From contig NZ_CP107772.1 in the NCBI RefSeq assembly GCF_036345155.1, positions 8,928,001-8,992,000 on the forward strand: DNA of 64,000 nt. Reading direction: 5' to 3'. Position 1 is the stretch's first letter, and each line of letters begins with the position of its first letter. The DNA comes from Streptomyces sp. NBC_00582. Its GTDB lineage: Bacteria > Actinomycetota > Actinomycetes > Streptomycetales > Streptomycetaceae. This document shows positions 1 to 8,067 of the stretch, in pieces. The translations under genes were made by a program, and so were the position numbers. The notes beneath the pieces are model-generated. The model was not told where the DNA came from. It ran no database searches and worked only from the letters and a program-made list of their open reading frames with translations.

Positions 1-92
1 AGGGGTTCACCGCGGCCCACCCGCTCGTAGGAGACGGTGACCGGCTGCGGGCCACCGGGGGTGGTGACCGGGAAGGAGACGGTGACGGGCAT
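1..92 (-). CDS. Alpha/beta hydrolase, N-terminal fragment (runs off the left edge)
   Basis: Only the first 30 codons are in the window. They read MPVTVSFPV, then a Pro/Gly-rich turn, then VSYERVGRGEP. This is the usual opening strands of an alpha/beta hydrolase just before the oxyanion HG motif. The ATG at 92 follows a strong GAGGAGCT ribosome site. The HG motif and the catalytic residues lie outside the window, so the family call rests on the N-terminal strand pattern and on my memory of similar Streptomyces proteins. Substrate cannot be inferred. Confidence 0.55.
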   Translation of the reverse strand, partial: MPVTVSFPVTTPGGPQPVTVSYERVGRGEP

Positions 93-193
93 GGGGGAGC
101 TCCTCGTCTGGACGGACCGGCGGACGCGTAGACAGCTTGTCAGCAATTGCTACCGACGGGTAGCCCTCAAGGGTGACGCGGCCTCGGCGGGGG

Positions 194-847
194 TCAACGG
201 GGGGTGTGCAGTTCCAGGTTGAAGTCCGCGTGCCCGAAGTGGCGCATGAGGTTCAGCCACAGCGGCAGCCACATCTCCACACTCCGCGCCGCCTGGATGC
301 CGCCCAGGTCGAGCACCCGGTCCGCCGGCCAGCCGAACTCCCCGAGCAGCGCCGTGACCTGCGCCTTCGCATCCGCGTCCGCGCCGCACACAAAGATCTG
401 GTGGCGGCCCGGCACACGCGCGGGATCGACCATCACCGCACAGTTGACCGTGTTCAACGACTTCACCACGCGCGCGTGCGGGAACGCCCGCTGGATCTGC
501 TCGCCCACGCTGTCCGACTCCACGGGGGACAGCCGCACCTCGCCGCCCTCGAACGACAGCGGATTGGAGACGTCCACCACGACCTTCCCGGCGAGGTTGT
601 CCGCTCCGGCCGCCTCCAGCGCGGCGAGCGCCACCTGCCCCGGCACCGCGTTCACGACCACCTCGGCGCCCGCGGCGGCCTCGGCGAACGTACCCGCGAA
701 GGCGCTTCCGCCCGCGCTCGCGGCCCACTCCCGCCCCACGGGGTTGTCCTGCGTACGCGAACCCAGGGTCACCTCGTGGCCCAGTTCCACCAGCTTCCCG
801 CCGAGCGTGCGACCGACCTGCCCGGTGCCCAGCACCCCGTACCGCAT
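194..847 (-). CDS. NADPH-dependent F420 reductase-like oxidoreductase (217 aa)
   Basis: The protein opens directly with a Rossmann dinucleotide motif, GVLGTGQVGRTLG (residues 3-15), followed by VTLGSRTQDN, the usual NADP-phosphate-binding Ser/Arg after strand 2. A VVNAVPG strand and VVDVSNPL match the FNO/ProC-like family that reduces F420 or small carbonyl substrates. Length is normal for short F420-dependent NADP reductases. The ATG at 847 has GGGAGG upstream; the frame stays open further upstream, but that part is not protein-like. It stands alone between the hydrolase fragment and the divergent GntR gene. A true F420 partner is inferred from the family only. Confidence 0.75.
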   Translation of the reverse strand: MRYGVLGTGQVGRTLGGKLVELGHEVTLGSRTQDNPVGREWAASAGGSAFAGTFAEAAAGAEVVVNAVPGQVALAALEAAGADNLAGKVVVDVSNPLSFEGGEVRLSPVESDSVGEQIQRAFPHARVVKSLNTVNCAVMVDPARVPGRHQIFVCGADADAKAQVTALLGEFGWPADRVLDLGGIQAARSVEMWLPLWLNLMRHFGHADFNLELHTPR

Positions 848-937
848 GCGACCTCCCGTTTCCGGATGTTTCCGGCGTTTCCGGCCCACTGCCGACTCGG
901 TCATTGTGGGCCGGGAACCCGGATTCCGCCCGGAGGA

Positions 938-951
938 TTGGTCTTGACCAA
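938..951. promoter_or_regulatory. GntR/DasR-type operator palindrome
   Basis: TTGGTC-TT-GACCAA is an inverted repeat with 6-bp arms. It closely resembles the TGGTCTAGACCA core bound by HutC-type GntR regulators such as DasR. It covers the -35 hexamer of the downstream GntR gene, so it is well placed for repression. Confidence 0.7.
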
Positions 952-972
952 GGGTGGGGGCCGCCCTATGGT
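944..972 (+). promoter_or_regulatory. Promoter of the GntR gene
   Basis: A -35 TTGACC (944-949) and a -10 TATGGT (967-972) are separated by exactly 17 bp. Transcription would start near 979, about 70 nt before the GTG start at 1050. The leader includes an unusually A-rich stretch around 978-1015. The -35 lies inside the 938-951 palindrome. Confidence 0.65.
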
Positions 973-1049
973 CGCAGAGAAGTACAACAACCTTTAATAA
1001 ACAAGGGCGCGAAAAACGCCGCCGGACCACGGCGATTGCGGAGGACAGG

Positions 1050-1811
1050 GTGGGGACCACGCAACTGGAATCGGTACCGGAACCGAAGTACTGGCATCTC
1101 AAGACCGTGCTCAGCGAGGCGCTCGACTCCGAGTTCGCCGTCGGCGAGATCCTTCCGAACGAGCGCGACCTGGCCGCCCGCTTCGGTGTCGCCCGCGCGA
1201 CGCTGCGTCAGGCCCTGGAGCAGCTCGAACTGGAGGGCCGGCTCCAGCGCCGTCGCGGCGTCGGCACGACCGTCGCACCGCCCCGGATGGGCGTCGCCGT
1301 CGGCTCGGAGCGGCAGGGCTGGCCCGGCGGCGGGGACGACGCCTGGAGCTGCGTCGACTGCGTCCTCGAGATCCCGCCCGCCGCCGTCGCCACGGCCCTG
1401 GAGACCCCGCGCGAGGAGGCCGTGCACGTGGTGCGCCGCTCGCGTGTCTCCCACGGCCAGCCGGTCGCCGCCGAACTCCTCTACGTCCCGGCCGCCTCGG
1501 TGCCCGACCTGACCGCCATCGGTGCCCCGTCCGAGGCGGCACGCGCGCGGGCGGTGCTGCGCGAACTCCAGCACCTGGAACTCCAGGGCCAGGACCGCGC
1601 CGTGGAGCTGGGCTCGGCCCGCGCGGACGACGCCAGGGAACTCGACCGGCTGCCCGGCGCCCCCGTCCTCGTCGTCACCACCCGCTTCTTCGCCAGGGGC
1701 CGTACCGCCGCCCTCTCCGTCGCCACGTATCGCGCTGACACGTGCCGCCTGACGTTCGGAGCCTCCGGCGGCGTGGAGATACACCACGGTCCGCAACGCC
1801 AGGCGTCCTGA
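1050..1811 (+). CDS. GntR family (HutC subfamily) transcriptional regulator (253 aa)
   Basis: The N-terminal winged helix (about residues 12-75) carries ILPNERDLAARFGVARATLRQ and then LEGRLQRRRGVGT, the GntR recognition helix and wing. The C-terminal part (about 90-245) has the UTRA ligand-binding pattern, with RRSRVSHGQPVAAELLYV and a terminal ATYRADTCRLTF strand. The GTG at 1050 is chosen because GGAGG sits 5 nt upstream; an earlier in-frame ATG at 954 lies inside the promoter. The operator over its own -35 suggests autoregulation. The effector is unknown; UTRA domains often bind sugars or histidine-pathway metabolites. No transporter or catabolic gene is adjacent. Confidence 0.85.
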   Translation: MGTTQLESVPEPKYWHLKTVLSEALDSEFAVGEILPNERDLAARFGVARATLRQALEQLELEGRLQRRRGVGTTVAPPRMGVAVGSERQGWPGGGDDAWSCVDCVLEIPPAAVATALETPREEAVHVVRRSRVSHGQPVAAELLYVPAASVPDLTAIGAPSEAARARAVLRELQHLELQGQDRAVELGSARADDARELDRLPGAPVLVVTTRFFARGRTAALSVATYRADTCRLTFGASGGVEIHHGPQRQAS

Positions 1812-1872
1812 CGACCGAAGCCCGCGCCCCGGACTCCTCCGGGGCGCCACGCGTCTCACCGCCGACGTCCCG

Positions 1873-3030
1873 TCATCTGCGGGCCGTCACCGTCCCCTCC
1901 ACCGCGAAGAGCTGCTCCTCGACATGGTCCAGCGCCAGCCGCAGGGCCCCCGTCGCCACCGCCGCCTCGCCCAGCATCGACAGGGCCACCCGCGGCGGCC
2001 GCAGACAGTAACGCGCCAACTCCCGCCGCAGCGGCTCCAGTACGTCGTCCATCCCGGCCGCCCAGCCGCCGACGACGACCAGCTCCGGATCGAGCGCGAG
2101 GACCAGAGCGGCCACATCGTGCACGAGCCGCCGGATGAACCGGTCCACGGCGGCCCGCGCCTGCTCGTCGCCCTCACGGGCCCGGGCGAACACCTTGGCC
2201 ACCGCCTGCTCGTCCAGCGGATGCAGCGGCTCGCCCGTCGTGGACAGCAGGGTCTCCGGGGTCACCTCCCGGCCCAGCAGATGCAGCGCCCCGATCTCAC
2301 CGGCCGCCCCGCCGTACCCCCGGTGCAGCCGCCCGCCGATCAGCGACCCGGCGCCCGGACTGAGCCCGGCCAGGACGAACACGACGTCGTCCGATTCGGT
2401 GGCCGAGCCCTTCCAGTGCTCGGCGACGGCCGCCGCGTTGGCGTCGTTCTCCACCAGCACCGGGCACTTGAAGGAACGGCTCAGCCGGTCGCCCAGCCGC
2501 AGCCCGGTCCACTCCGGCAGCGCCGTGCCCAGCCGTACGGTCCCGTCCGCCTCGACGATGCCGGGGGTGGCCACCCCCACCGCCCGCAGCGAGTCACGGG
2601 GCACCCCCGCCCGGCGCAGCAGCTCGGCGACCGCCGTGCGCAGCCGCTCCAGCCGCTCGTCCGCGGACGCCGTCTCGTCGACGTCCTTGGCCTGCGAGCC
2701 CAGCAGCCGCCCGTCCAGGTCGGCCAGCAGCGCCGCCACCCGGTGCGGGCCGATCTCCAGGCCCAGCAGATGCCCTGCCTCGGCACGGAACCGGAACCGC
2801 CGCGCGGGCCGCCCCTGCCGACGGGCGACACTCTCGTCGGCCGCCTTCTCCACGACGAGCCCCGCCTCGATGAGGTCCTCGACGACCCCCTCGACCGTCG
2901 GCCGGGACAACCCGGTCACCCGTGTGATCTCCGTGAGCGTCGCGCAGTCCACGGCACGCAGCGCGTGCAGCACCACCGCGGAGTTGATCCTGCGCAGCAG
3001 CGAGGGATCCCCGCCGGTCAGCCGCCCCAC
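1873..3030 (-). CDS. ROK family transcriptional regulator (385 aa)
   Basis: The N-terminal winged HTH (about residues 15-70) reads TLTEITRVTGLSRPTVEGVV. It is followed by an actin-like ROK fold with the ENDANAAAVAEHW motif and GYGGAAGEIGALHL. The CxCGxxGCxE zinc motif of ROK sugar kinases is absent: after GEIGALHL the chain runs on as LGREVTP. It is therefore best read as a regulator (NagC/XylR type) without classical glucokinase zinc binding. The GTG start at 3030 follows GGGAGG. It is convergent with the GntR gene and ends 61 bp from it. The ligand is probably a sugar, but nothing here identifies it. Confidence 0.82.
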   Translation of the reverse strand: MGRLTGGDPSLLRRINSAVVLHALRAVDCATLTEITRVTGLSRPTVEGVVEDLIEAGLVVEKAADESVARRQGRPARRFRFRAEAGHLLGLEIGPHRVAALLADLDGRLLGSQAKDVDETASADERLERLRTAVAELLRRAGVPRDSLRAVGVATPGIVEADGTVRLGTALPEWTGLRLGDRLSRSFKCPVLVENDANAAAVAEHWKGSATESDDVVFVLAGLSPGAGSLIGGRLHRGYGGAAGEIGALHLLGREVTPETLLSTTGEPLHPLDEQAVAKVFARAREGDEQARAAVDRFIRRLVHDVAALVLALDPELVVVGGWAAGMDDVLEPLRRELARYCLRPPRVALSMLGEAAVATGALRLALDHVEEQLFAVEGTVTARR

Positions 3031-3129
3031 CGTCCGTCCTCCCAGCTCGTGCGCGTGTTGGCCGGATCGTACTCGGCGGGGACGAGTCGGGCGAGTGCGG
3101 AATCCGTACCGATGCCCTCACACACCGTC

Positions 3130-3540
3130 TCAACCCGGCGCCACGAACCCCGATTCGTACGCCGTGATCACCGCCTGGGTGCGGTCGCGCGCCCCCACCT
3201 TCGCCGGCACCGCGCTCACATGCGACTTCACCGTCTCCGTGCCCACCACGAGCCGCTGCGCGATCTCCGCGTTGGACGGCCCGCGCGTCATCAGCCGCAG
3301 CACCTCGGCCTCCCGCTCGGTCAGCCGGGCCCGCTCCAGGGTGTCCCGGGCCGCACGGTCGCCGCCCGCCCCCGCCGTACTCGGCGGCCGGCCGCCGCAC
3401 CGACGCCGGGAACAGCGGCGACTCGCCCTCCGCGACCAGCCGTACCGCGTGCACGATCTCGGCGGACCGGGCCCGCTTCAGCAGGAACCCGTCCGCGCCC
3501 GCCCGCAGCGCCTCGTACACGTACTCGTCGTTCTCGGACC
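3130..3540 (-). pseudogene. Decayed NarL/LuxR response regulator
   Basis: Read on the minus strand, the DNA encodes the end of a receiver domain (ENDEYVYEALRAGADGFLLK, VRLVAEGESPLFPASVR). After a frame change near 3365-3385 it encodes the LuxR-type output helix (RLTEREAEVLRLMTRG, NAEIAQRLVVGTETVKSHVS) ending in YESGFVAPG and a stop at 3130-3132. The first half of the receiver, including the phospho-acceptor Asp, is missing. The upstream edge abuts an unrelated remnant at about 3540. No sensor kinase remains. The frameshift position is approximate. Confidence 0.8.
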
Positions 3541-3625
3541 GTGGAGCGGGCTCGCGGTGACCGCTCTGTGGACGGGCGCCGCGGTCACGGCGGGCGCGCG
3601 GCGGCTGCGGCGCGGGGACGCCTGA
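3540..3625 (+). pseudogene. C-terminal remnant of an ABC-2-type permease
   Basis: The last about 28 codons of a frame ending at TGA 3623-3625 read as a hydrophobic segment (WSGLAVTALWTGAAVTAGA) followed by RRLRRGDA. This looks like the last membrane helix and cytoplasmic tail of ABC-2 permeases, which often sit beside NarL-type two-component systems. There is no plausible upstream part, because the frame runs into the antisense response-regulator remnant. I read it as the other end of a deletion or inversion scar. Confidence is moderate because the match is short. Confidence 0.5.
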
Positions 3626-3681
3626 GCGCGGGCGGGACTGACGGGCCGCCAATTGTCAGTGGCGGCGGGTTTACTGGAGGC

Positions 3682-4056
3682 ATGGACATCGAGACGTTGC
3701 TCGCCGGTCCCGGCGACCGCACCGCCGCCTTAGCGACCAGTCATGGTCTCGGGGCGGCGGACGCCGCGGTGCGCGTCGCGGAGGCGGAGCGGTTCCACGA
3801 GGACAAGGAGGACCTCGCCGGGGAACTTGCGCAGCGATGGGGCGAGCCCCACCACATCGGCATGCAGACGGTACGGCTGCGGACCGCGACCGAGGAGATA
3901 CCCGCGCCCTGGGCCGAACTGAGCCTGCGGGTGGCGGACGTGTACCTCTGGCAGCTCGCGGAAGACGGCCGCTGGGTCGCCCTGGGCGTCGCCGACCTCG
4001 ACCCCGACGACGAGATAGAGCTCCTCGTCGTCGTCACCGAGACCGACCCGCCCTGA
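3682..4056 (+). CDS. Hypothetical protein with a TTA codon (124 aa)
   Basis: The ATG at 3682 is preceded by GGAGG at 3676-3680. The product is acidic and has no signal peptide or membrane segment. It has a helix-rich N-terminal half (AAVRVAEAERFHEDKEDLAGELAQRW) and a strand-rich second half (VADVYLWQLAEDGRWVALGVADLD). Residue 17 is Leu encoded by TTA (3730-3732), which in Streptomyces makes translation depend on the bldA tRNA. It sits just after the decayed regulatory locus and convergent to mug. I do not recognise a named domain. Confidence 0.7.
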   Translation: MDIETLLAGPGDRTAALATSHGLGAADAAVRVAEAERFHEDKEDLAGELAQRWGEPHHIGMQTVRLRTATEEIPAPWAELSLRVADVYLWQLAEDGRWVALGVADLDPDDEIELLVVVTETDPP

Positions 4057-4063
4057 CCGGCGC

Positions 4064-4600
4064 TCAGTCCCCTGCCGCTCGGTCCTCCGCCGCCACCCGC
4101 AGCCGGGCGAACTCCTCCGCCATCGTCGCCGCCGTCCAGTGGGCGTTGAGGCCGCTGGGATTCGGCAGCACCCACACACGCGTCGTCCCGATCACCCGCT
4201 CCTGCGGCCCCACCGAGGCCCTGCGGTCGTCGAAGGCGGCCCGGTAGGCGGTCACGCCGACCACGGCCAGCCAGCGCGGCTCCAGCCGCGTCACCTTCGC
4301 CACCAGCAGCCGCCCGCCCTCGCGGAACTCCTCGGCGCTCAGCTCGTCGGCCCGCGCGGTCGCCCGCGCCACCACGTTCGTGATGCCGAGGCCGTACGCC
4401 GGCAGCTCCCCCTGCTCGGCCGGCTTCATCAGCCTCGGCGTGAAACCGGACAGGTGCAGCACCGGCCAGAACCGGTTGCCCGGACGGGCGAAGTGGTGAC
4501 CGGTCGCGGCCGTCATCAACCCCGGGTTGATCCCGCAGAAGAGCACGCGCAGACCGCCCGCGACGACGTCCGGTACGAGACGGTCGCGGGCGGCCTCCAA
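4064..4600 (-). CDS. mug: G/U mismatch-specific uracil/thymine DNA glycosylase (Mug)
   Basis: It removes uracil or thymine opposite G by base excision. The catalytic GINPGL motif is at about residues 23-28. FARPGNRFWPVLHLSGFTP and LGITNVV follow, and the C-terminal NPSGLNAHW corresponds to the family's second active-site loop. The length of 178 aa is usual. The start is uncertain: the only candidate codon in the region is TTG at 4600, without a good ribosome site, and the frame stays open back to the purB stop at 4630. Translation may be coupled to purB, which lies just upstream on the same strand. Confidence 0.88.
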   Translation of the reverse strand: MEAARDRLVPDVVAGGLRVLFCGINPGLMTAATGHHFARPGNRFWPVLHLSGFTPRLMKPAEQGELPAYGLGITNVVARATARADELSAEEFREGGRLLVAKVTRLEPRWLAVVGVTAYRAAFDDRRASVGPQERVIGTTRVWVLPNPSGLNAHWTAATMAEEFARLRVAAEDRAAGD

Positions 4601-4629
4601 CTGCGCCGGGGTGAAGCGCGGCGAGCGGG

Positions 4630-6072
4630 TCAGAGGATCGCCCCCGGGGTGTAACCGGCCGCCTCCGGACGCTGCTTCACGATCTCCTCGATCCGCCCGA
4701 CCAGGGTGGCCACCTGCGCGGACGCCGCGCCCGTGAAGGACAGCTTGTCGGCCATCAGCGCGTCGAGCTGCGCCCGGTCCAGCGGAAGGCGCTCGTCGGC
4801 GGCCAGCTTGTCCAGCAGCTCGTTGCGCTCGGCGCCGCGCTCACGCATCGCGAGGGCGGAGGCGACGGCGTTCTCCTTGATCGCCTCGTGGGCGAGCTCA
4901 CGGCCCACGCCCGCGCGCACCGCGCCCATCAGCACCTTGGTGGTGGCGAGGAACGGCAGATACCGGTCCAGCTCGCGGGCCACGACCGCCGGGAAGGCAC
5001 CGAACTCGTCGAGCACCGTCAGGAACGTCTCCAGCAGACCGTCCAGCGCGAAGAACGCGTCCGGCAGGGCCACGCGGCGCACCACCGAGCAGGACACGTC
5101 GCCCTCGTTCCACTGGTCGCCCGCCAGCTCCCCGGTCATCGACGCGTAGCCGCGCAGGATCACCATGAGGCCGTTGACGCGCTCGCAGGAGCGGGTGTTC
5201 ATCTTGTGCGGCATCGCCGAGGAGCCGACCTGGCCGGGCTTGAAGCCCTCGGTCACCAGCTCGTGGCCGGCCATCAGCCGGATCGTCTTCGCCAGCGAGG
5301 AGGGGGCGGACGCGAGCTGCACCAGGGCCGTCACGACCTCGTAGTCCAGCGAGCGCGGGTAGACCTGCCCGACGGAGGTGAACGCCTGCGAGAAGCCCAG
5401 GTGGGCCGCGATCCGGTCCTCCAGCTCCGCTAGCTTGCCCGCGTCCCCGCCCAGCAGGTCCAGCATGTCCTGCGCCGTCCCGACCGGGCCCTTGATCCCG
5501 CGCAGCGGGTAGCGGCCGAGCAGCTCCTCGACCCGGCCGTAGGCCACGAGCAGCTCGTCGGCGGCGGTCGCGAAGCGCTTGCCGAGGGTGGTGGCCTGCG
5601 CGGCCACGTTGTGCGAGCGGCCGGCCATGACCAGCTCGCCGTACTCGCCGGCCAGCTTGCCGAGGCGCGCCAGCACGGCCACCGTACGGTCGCGGACCAG
5701 CTCCAGCGAGAGCCGGATCTGGAGCTGCTCGACGTTCTCCGTGAGGTCGCGGGAGGTCATGCCCTTGTGGACCTGCTCGTGCCCGGCGAGGTCGTTGAAC
5801 TCCTCGATCCGCGCCTTCACGTCGTGCCGCGTGACCTTCTCGCGCTCGGCGATGGACGCGAGGTCGACGGTGTCGAGGACACGCTCGTAGTCGGCGATCG
5901 CCGCGTCCGGCACCTCGATGCCGAGGTCCTGCTGGGCCCGCAGCACGGCGAGCCAGAGCTGACGCTCCAGCTTCACCTTCTGCTCGGGCGACCAGAGCGT
6001 GGCGAGCTCGGCGGAGGCGTACCGTCCGGCGAGGACGTTCGGGATGCGGGGCTTGGCGGGCGCAGAAGTCAC
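4630..6072 (-). CDS. purB: Adenylosuccinate lyase
   Basis: It catalyses two fumarate-releasing steps of purine synthesis, SAICAR to AICAR and adenylosuccinate to AMP. The fumarase/aspartase superfamily signature GSSAMPHKMN is at about residues 285-294, and GMTSRDLTENVEQ and RSHNVAAQATTLGKR mark the other conserved blocks carrying the acid/base residues. The 480-aa length and the MTSAPAKPRIPNVLAGRYAS opening are typical of the actinobacterial form. It is the first gene of the purB-mug pair and stands alone among pur genes here, as usual in Streptomyces. Confidence 0.95.
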   Translation of the reverse strand: MTSAPAKPRIPNVLAGRYASAELATLWSPEQKVKLERQLWLAVLRAQQDLGIEVPDAAIADYERVLDTVDLASIAEREKVTRHDVKARIEEFNDLAGHEQVHKGMTSRDLTENVEQLQIRLSLELVRDRTVAVLARLGKLAGEYGELVMAGRSHNVAAQATTLGKRFATAADELLVAYGRVEELLGRYPLRGIKGPVGTAQDMLDLLGGDAGKLAELEDRIAAHLGFSQAFTSVGQVYPRSLDYEVVTALVQLASAPSSLAKTIRLMAGHELVTEGFKPGQVGSSAMPHKMNTRSCERVNGLMVILRGYASMTGELAGDQWNEGDVSCSVVRRVALPDAFFALDGLLETFLTVLDEFGAFPAVVARELDRYLPFLATTKVLMGAVRAGVGRELAHEAIKENAVASALAMRERGAERNELLDKLAADERLPLDRAQLDALMADKLSFTGAASAQVATLVGRIEEIVKQRPEAAGYTPGAIL

Positions 6073-6193
6073 GTGTACGGATTCTACTGGCGATTCGTGC
6101 AGGCCAGCGCCACGGTCCCGTTCGGCGGATCCTACGAGACCGGCGTCACCCGAGGGGTGCGGCCCGCCGGGGCCGGCGGTGGCCTGCGGCGTC

Positions 6194-6973
6194 CTACGCG
6201 GGTCCCTCGTACGGCAGCAGCTCGGGACGCTTCGCCGGGCGGCCGTCGCCGGAGGAACGGCCGGTCAGCCGGCGGCCGATCCACGGCAGCAGGTGCTGCC
6301 TGGCGAAACGGGCGTCGGCGACCCGGCGGGCGGCCCAGCCGGGCGGCACGGTCGCCGGGATCGGCGTGCGCCACTCGGTGTCCTCGGGGTCGTAACCGAG
6401 GGTCTGCCAGACGGCCTCGGCGACCCGGCGGTGCCCCTCCGGCGTCAGGTGCAGCCGGTCGACGTCCCACAGCCGCGGGTCGGCGAGCGAGGGGGCGCCG
6501 TACAGGTCGACGACCAGGGCGCCGTGGCGGGCGGCCAGCTCGTCGACGCAGACGAACAGCTCCTCCATGCGCGGCCGGAACCGCTCCAGGACGGGACCCT
6601 GGCGCCCGGGGCTGCGCATGAGTACGAGCTGCTTGCAGGACGGGGCCAGCCGCTCCACCGCCTCCGTGAGCAGGCCCTTGACCATGCCCATGTCGCACTT
6701 GGGGCGCAGGGTGTCGTTCAGACCGCCGACCAGGGTGATCACGTCGGCGTTCATCGCCGCCGCCACGTCCACCTGCTCCGCGACGATCTGCCCGATCAGC
6801 TTGCCCCGCACCGCCAGGTTGGCGTACCGGAAGCCGGGGGTGCGGGCCGCCATCCGGCCCGCCAGGAGATCGGCCCAGCCCCGGTAGGAGCCGTCGGGCA
6901 GCAGGTCCGACATGCCCTCGGTGAAGGAGTCGCCGACCGCGACCAGGCTGGTGTGTGTGGGGTTCGTCTGCAT
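6194..6973 (-). CDS. SGNH/GDSL family hydrolase (259 aa)
   Basis: An esterase-like fold with all conserved blocks: VAVGDSFTEG (block I, catalytic Ser, residues 11-20), NLAVRGKL (block II, where the usual Gly is replaced by Ala-Val-Arg), VGGLNDTLRP (block III, Asn of the oxyanion hole) and DRLHLTPEGHRRVAE (block V, catalytic Asp and His). There is no signal peptide, so it is probably cytoplasmic. The C-terminal tail is basic and Arg/Pro-rich. Substrate is unknown; acyl, acetyl or lysophospholipid esters are possible for the family. Confidence 0.88.
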   Translation of the reverse strand: MQTNPTHTSLVAVGDSFTEGMSDLLPDGSYRGWADLLAGRMAARTPGFRYANLAVRGKLIGQIVAEQVDVAAAMNADVITLVGGLNDTLRPKCDMGMVKGLLTEAVERLAPSCKQLVLMRSPGRQGPVLERFRPRMEELFVCVDELAARHGALVVDLYGAPSLADPRLWDVDRLHLTPEGHRRVAEAVWQTLGYDPEDTEWRTPIPATVPPGWAARRVADARFARQHLLPWIGRRLTGRSSGDGRPAKRPELLPYEGPA

Positions 6974-7053
6974 GGCGACACAGATGGTAGCCCGAGTCCC
7001 ATACCCAGCGGTCGGTCACCCCTGTCCGGTACGCGGACTCACGCGCCTCCGTC

Positions 7054-8067
7054 TCACACCGGCTGCCCGAACAGCTCCCGCAGCACGTCCTCCATCGTCA
7101 CCAGTCCGGCCAGCCGCCCGTCCGCACCGAGCACCGCCGCCAGGTGCGTCCGGCTGCCGCGCATCGCGGTGAGGACGTCGTCGAGGGGGGTCGCCTCCCG
7201 CACCCGCGCGATGGGCCGCATGTCCCGCAGCCGGAACGGCTCGTCCCGGGGCGAGGCGTCCAGCGCGTCCTTCACATGCAGATAGCCGATGATCCGACGT
7301 CCCTCGTCCACCACCGGGAAACGCGAGAACCCCGACTCGGCGGCCAGCGCCTCCAGCTCCTCCGGCGTCACGCCCACGCGCGCGTAGACGACACGTTCCA
7401 GCGGCAGTACGACGTCCCGCACCGGGCGGCTGCCCAGCTCCAGCGCGTCGTGCAGCCGCTCCCGGGCACGGTCGTCGATCAGGCCCGCCTCGCCCGCGTC
7501 CTTGACGATCTGGGCGAGCTGGGCGTCCGAGAAGGCCGCCGTGACCTCGTCCTTGGTCTCGATCCGCAGCAGCTTCAGCAGCCCGTTGGCGAACGCGTTG
7601 ATCGCGAAGATCACCGGGCGCAGCGCCCGCGACAGCGTGACGAGCGGCGGGCCGAGCACCAGTGCGGTGCGCACCGGTTCCGCGAGCGCGATGTTCTTGG
7701 GGACCATCTCGCCGAGCAGCATGTGCAGATAGGTGGCCAGCACCAGCGCGATCACGAAGGACACGGCGTGGCCCGCGCTCTCGGGCACCCCCACCGCGTG
7801 GAACACCGGCTCCAGCAGATGCGCGATCGCCGGTTCGGCGACGACACCGAGGACCAGCGTGCACAGCGTGATGCCGAGCTGTGCCGCCGCCATCAGCGAG
7901 GACACGTGCCGCAGTCCCCACAGCACGCTCGTGGCGCGCCGGTCGCCCTGTTCGGCGTAGGGCTCGATCTGGGCGCGGCGGACGGAGATCAGCGCGAACT
8001 CCGCGCCGACGAAGAACGCGTTGACGACCAGCGTCGCCAGGGCGATCAGAAGCTGTACGACGGTCAC
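7054..8067 (-). CDS. CNNM/CorC-type transmembrane CBS protein, short form (337 aa)
   Basis: The N-terminal DUF21/CNNM membrane domain (about residues 1-180) has four hydrophobic segments, including LLIALATLVVNAFFVGAEFALI and LVLATYLHMLLGEMVPKNIALAEP. A CBS pair (about 200-330) follows, ending in VTMEDVLRELFG. The extra C-terminal CorC_HlyC domain is absent. Its GTG start overlaps the stop of the longer paralog by 4 bp (GTGA), so the two are translationally coupled. The family is linked to Mg2+/Co2+ transport or efflux; the older label 'hemolysin' is not supported. Confidence 0.88.
   Translation of the reverse strand: MTVVQLLIALATLVVNAFFVGAEFALISVRRAQIEPYAEQGDRRATSVLWGLRHVSSLMAAAQLGITLCTLVLGVVAEPAIAHLLEPVFHAVGVPESAGHAVSFVIALVLATYLHMLLGEMVPKNIALAEPVRTALVLGPPLVTLSRALRPVIFAINAFANGLLKLLRIETKDEVTAAFSDAQLAQIVKDAGEAGLIDDRARERLHDALELGSRPVRDVVLPLERVVYARVGVTPEELEALAAESGFSRFPVVDEGRRIIGYLHVKDALDASPRDEPFRLRDMRPIARVREATPLDDVLTAMRGSRTHLAAVLGADGRLAGLVTMEDVLRELFGQPV

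Noticed and set aside
938..951. Certain DasR regulation
   Set aside because: The palindrome fits, but local HutC-type regulators use the same type of site; sequence alone cannot decide.
1924..4056. A 710-codon plus-strand frame across the ROK gene
   Set aside because: Only its last 124 codons (from 3682) follow a ribosome site and look like protein; the rest is antisense to ROK and to the pseudogene.
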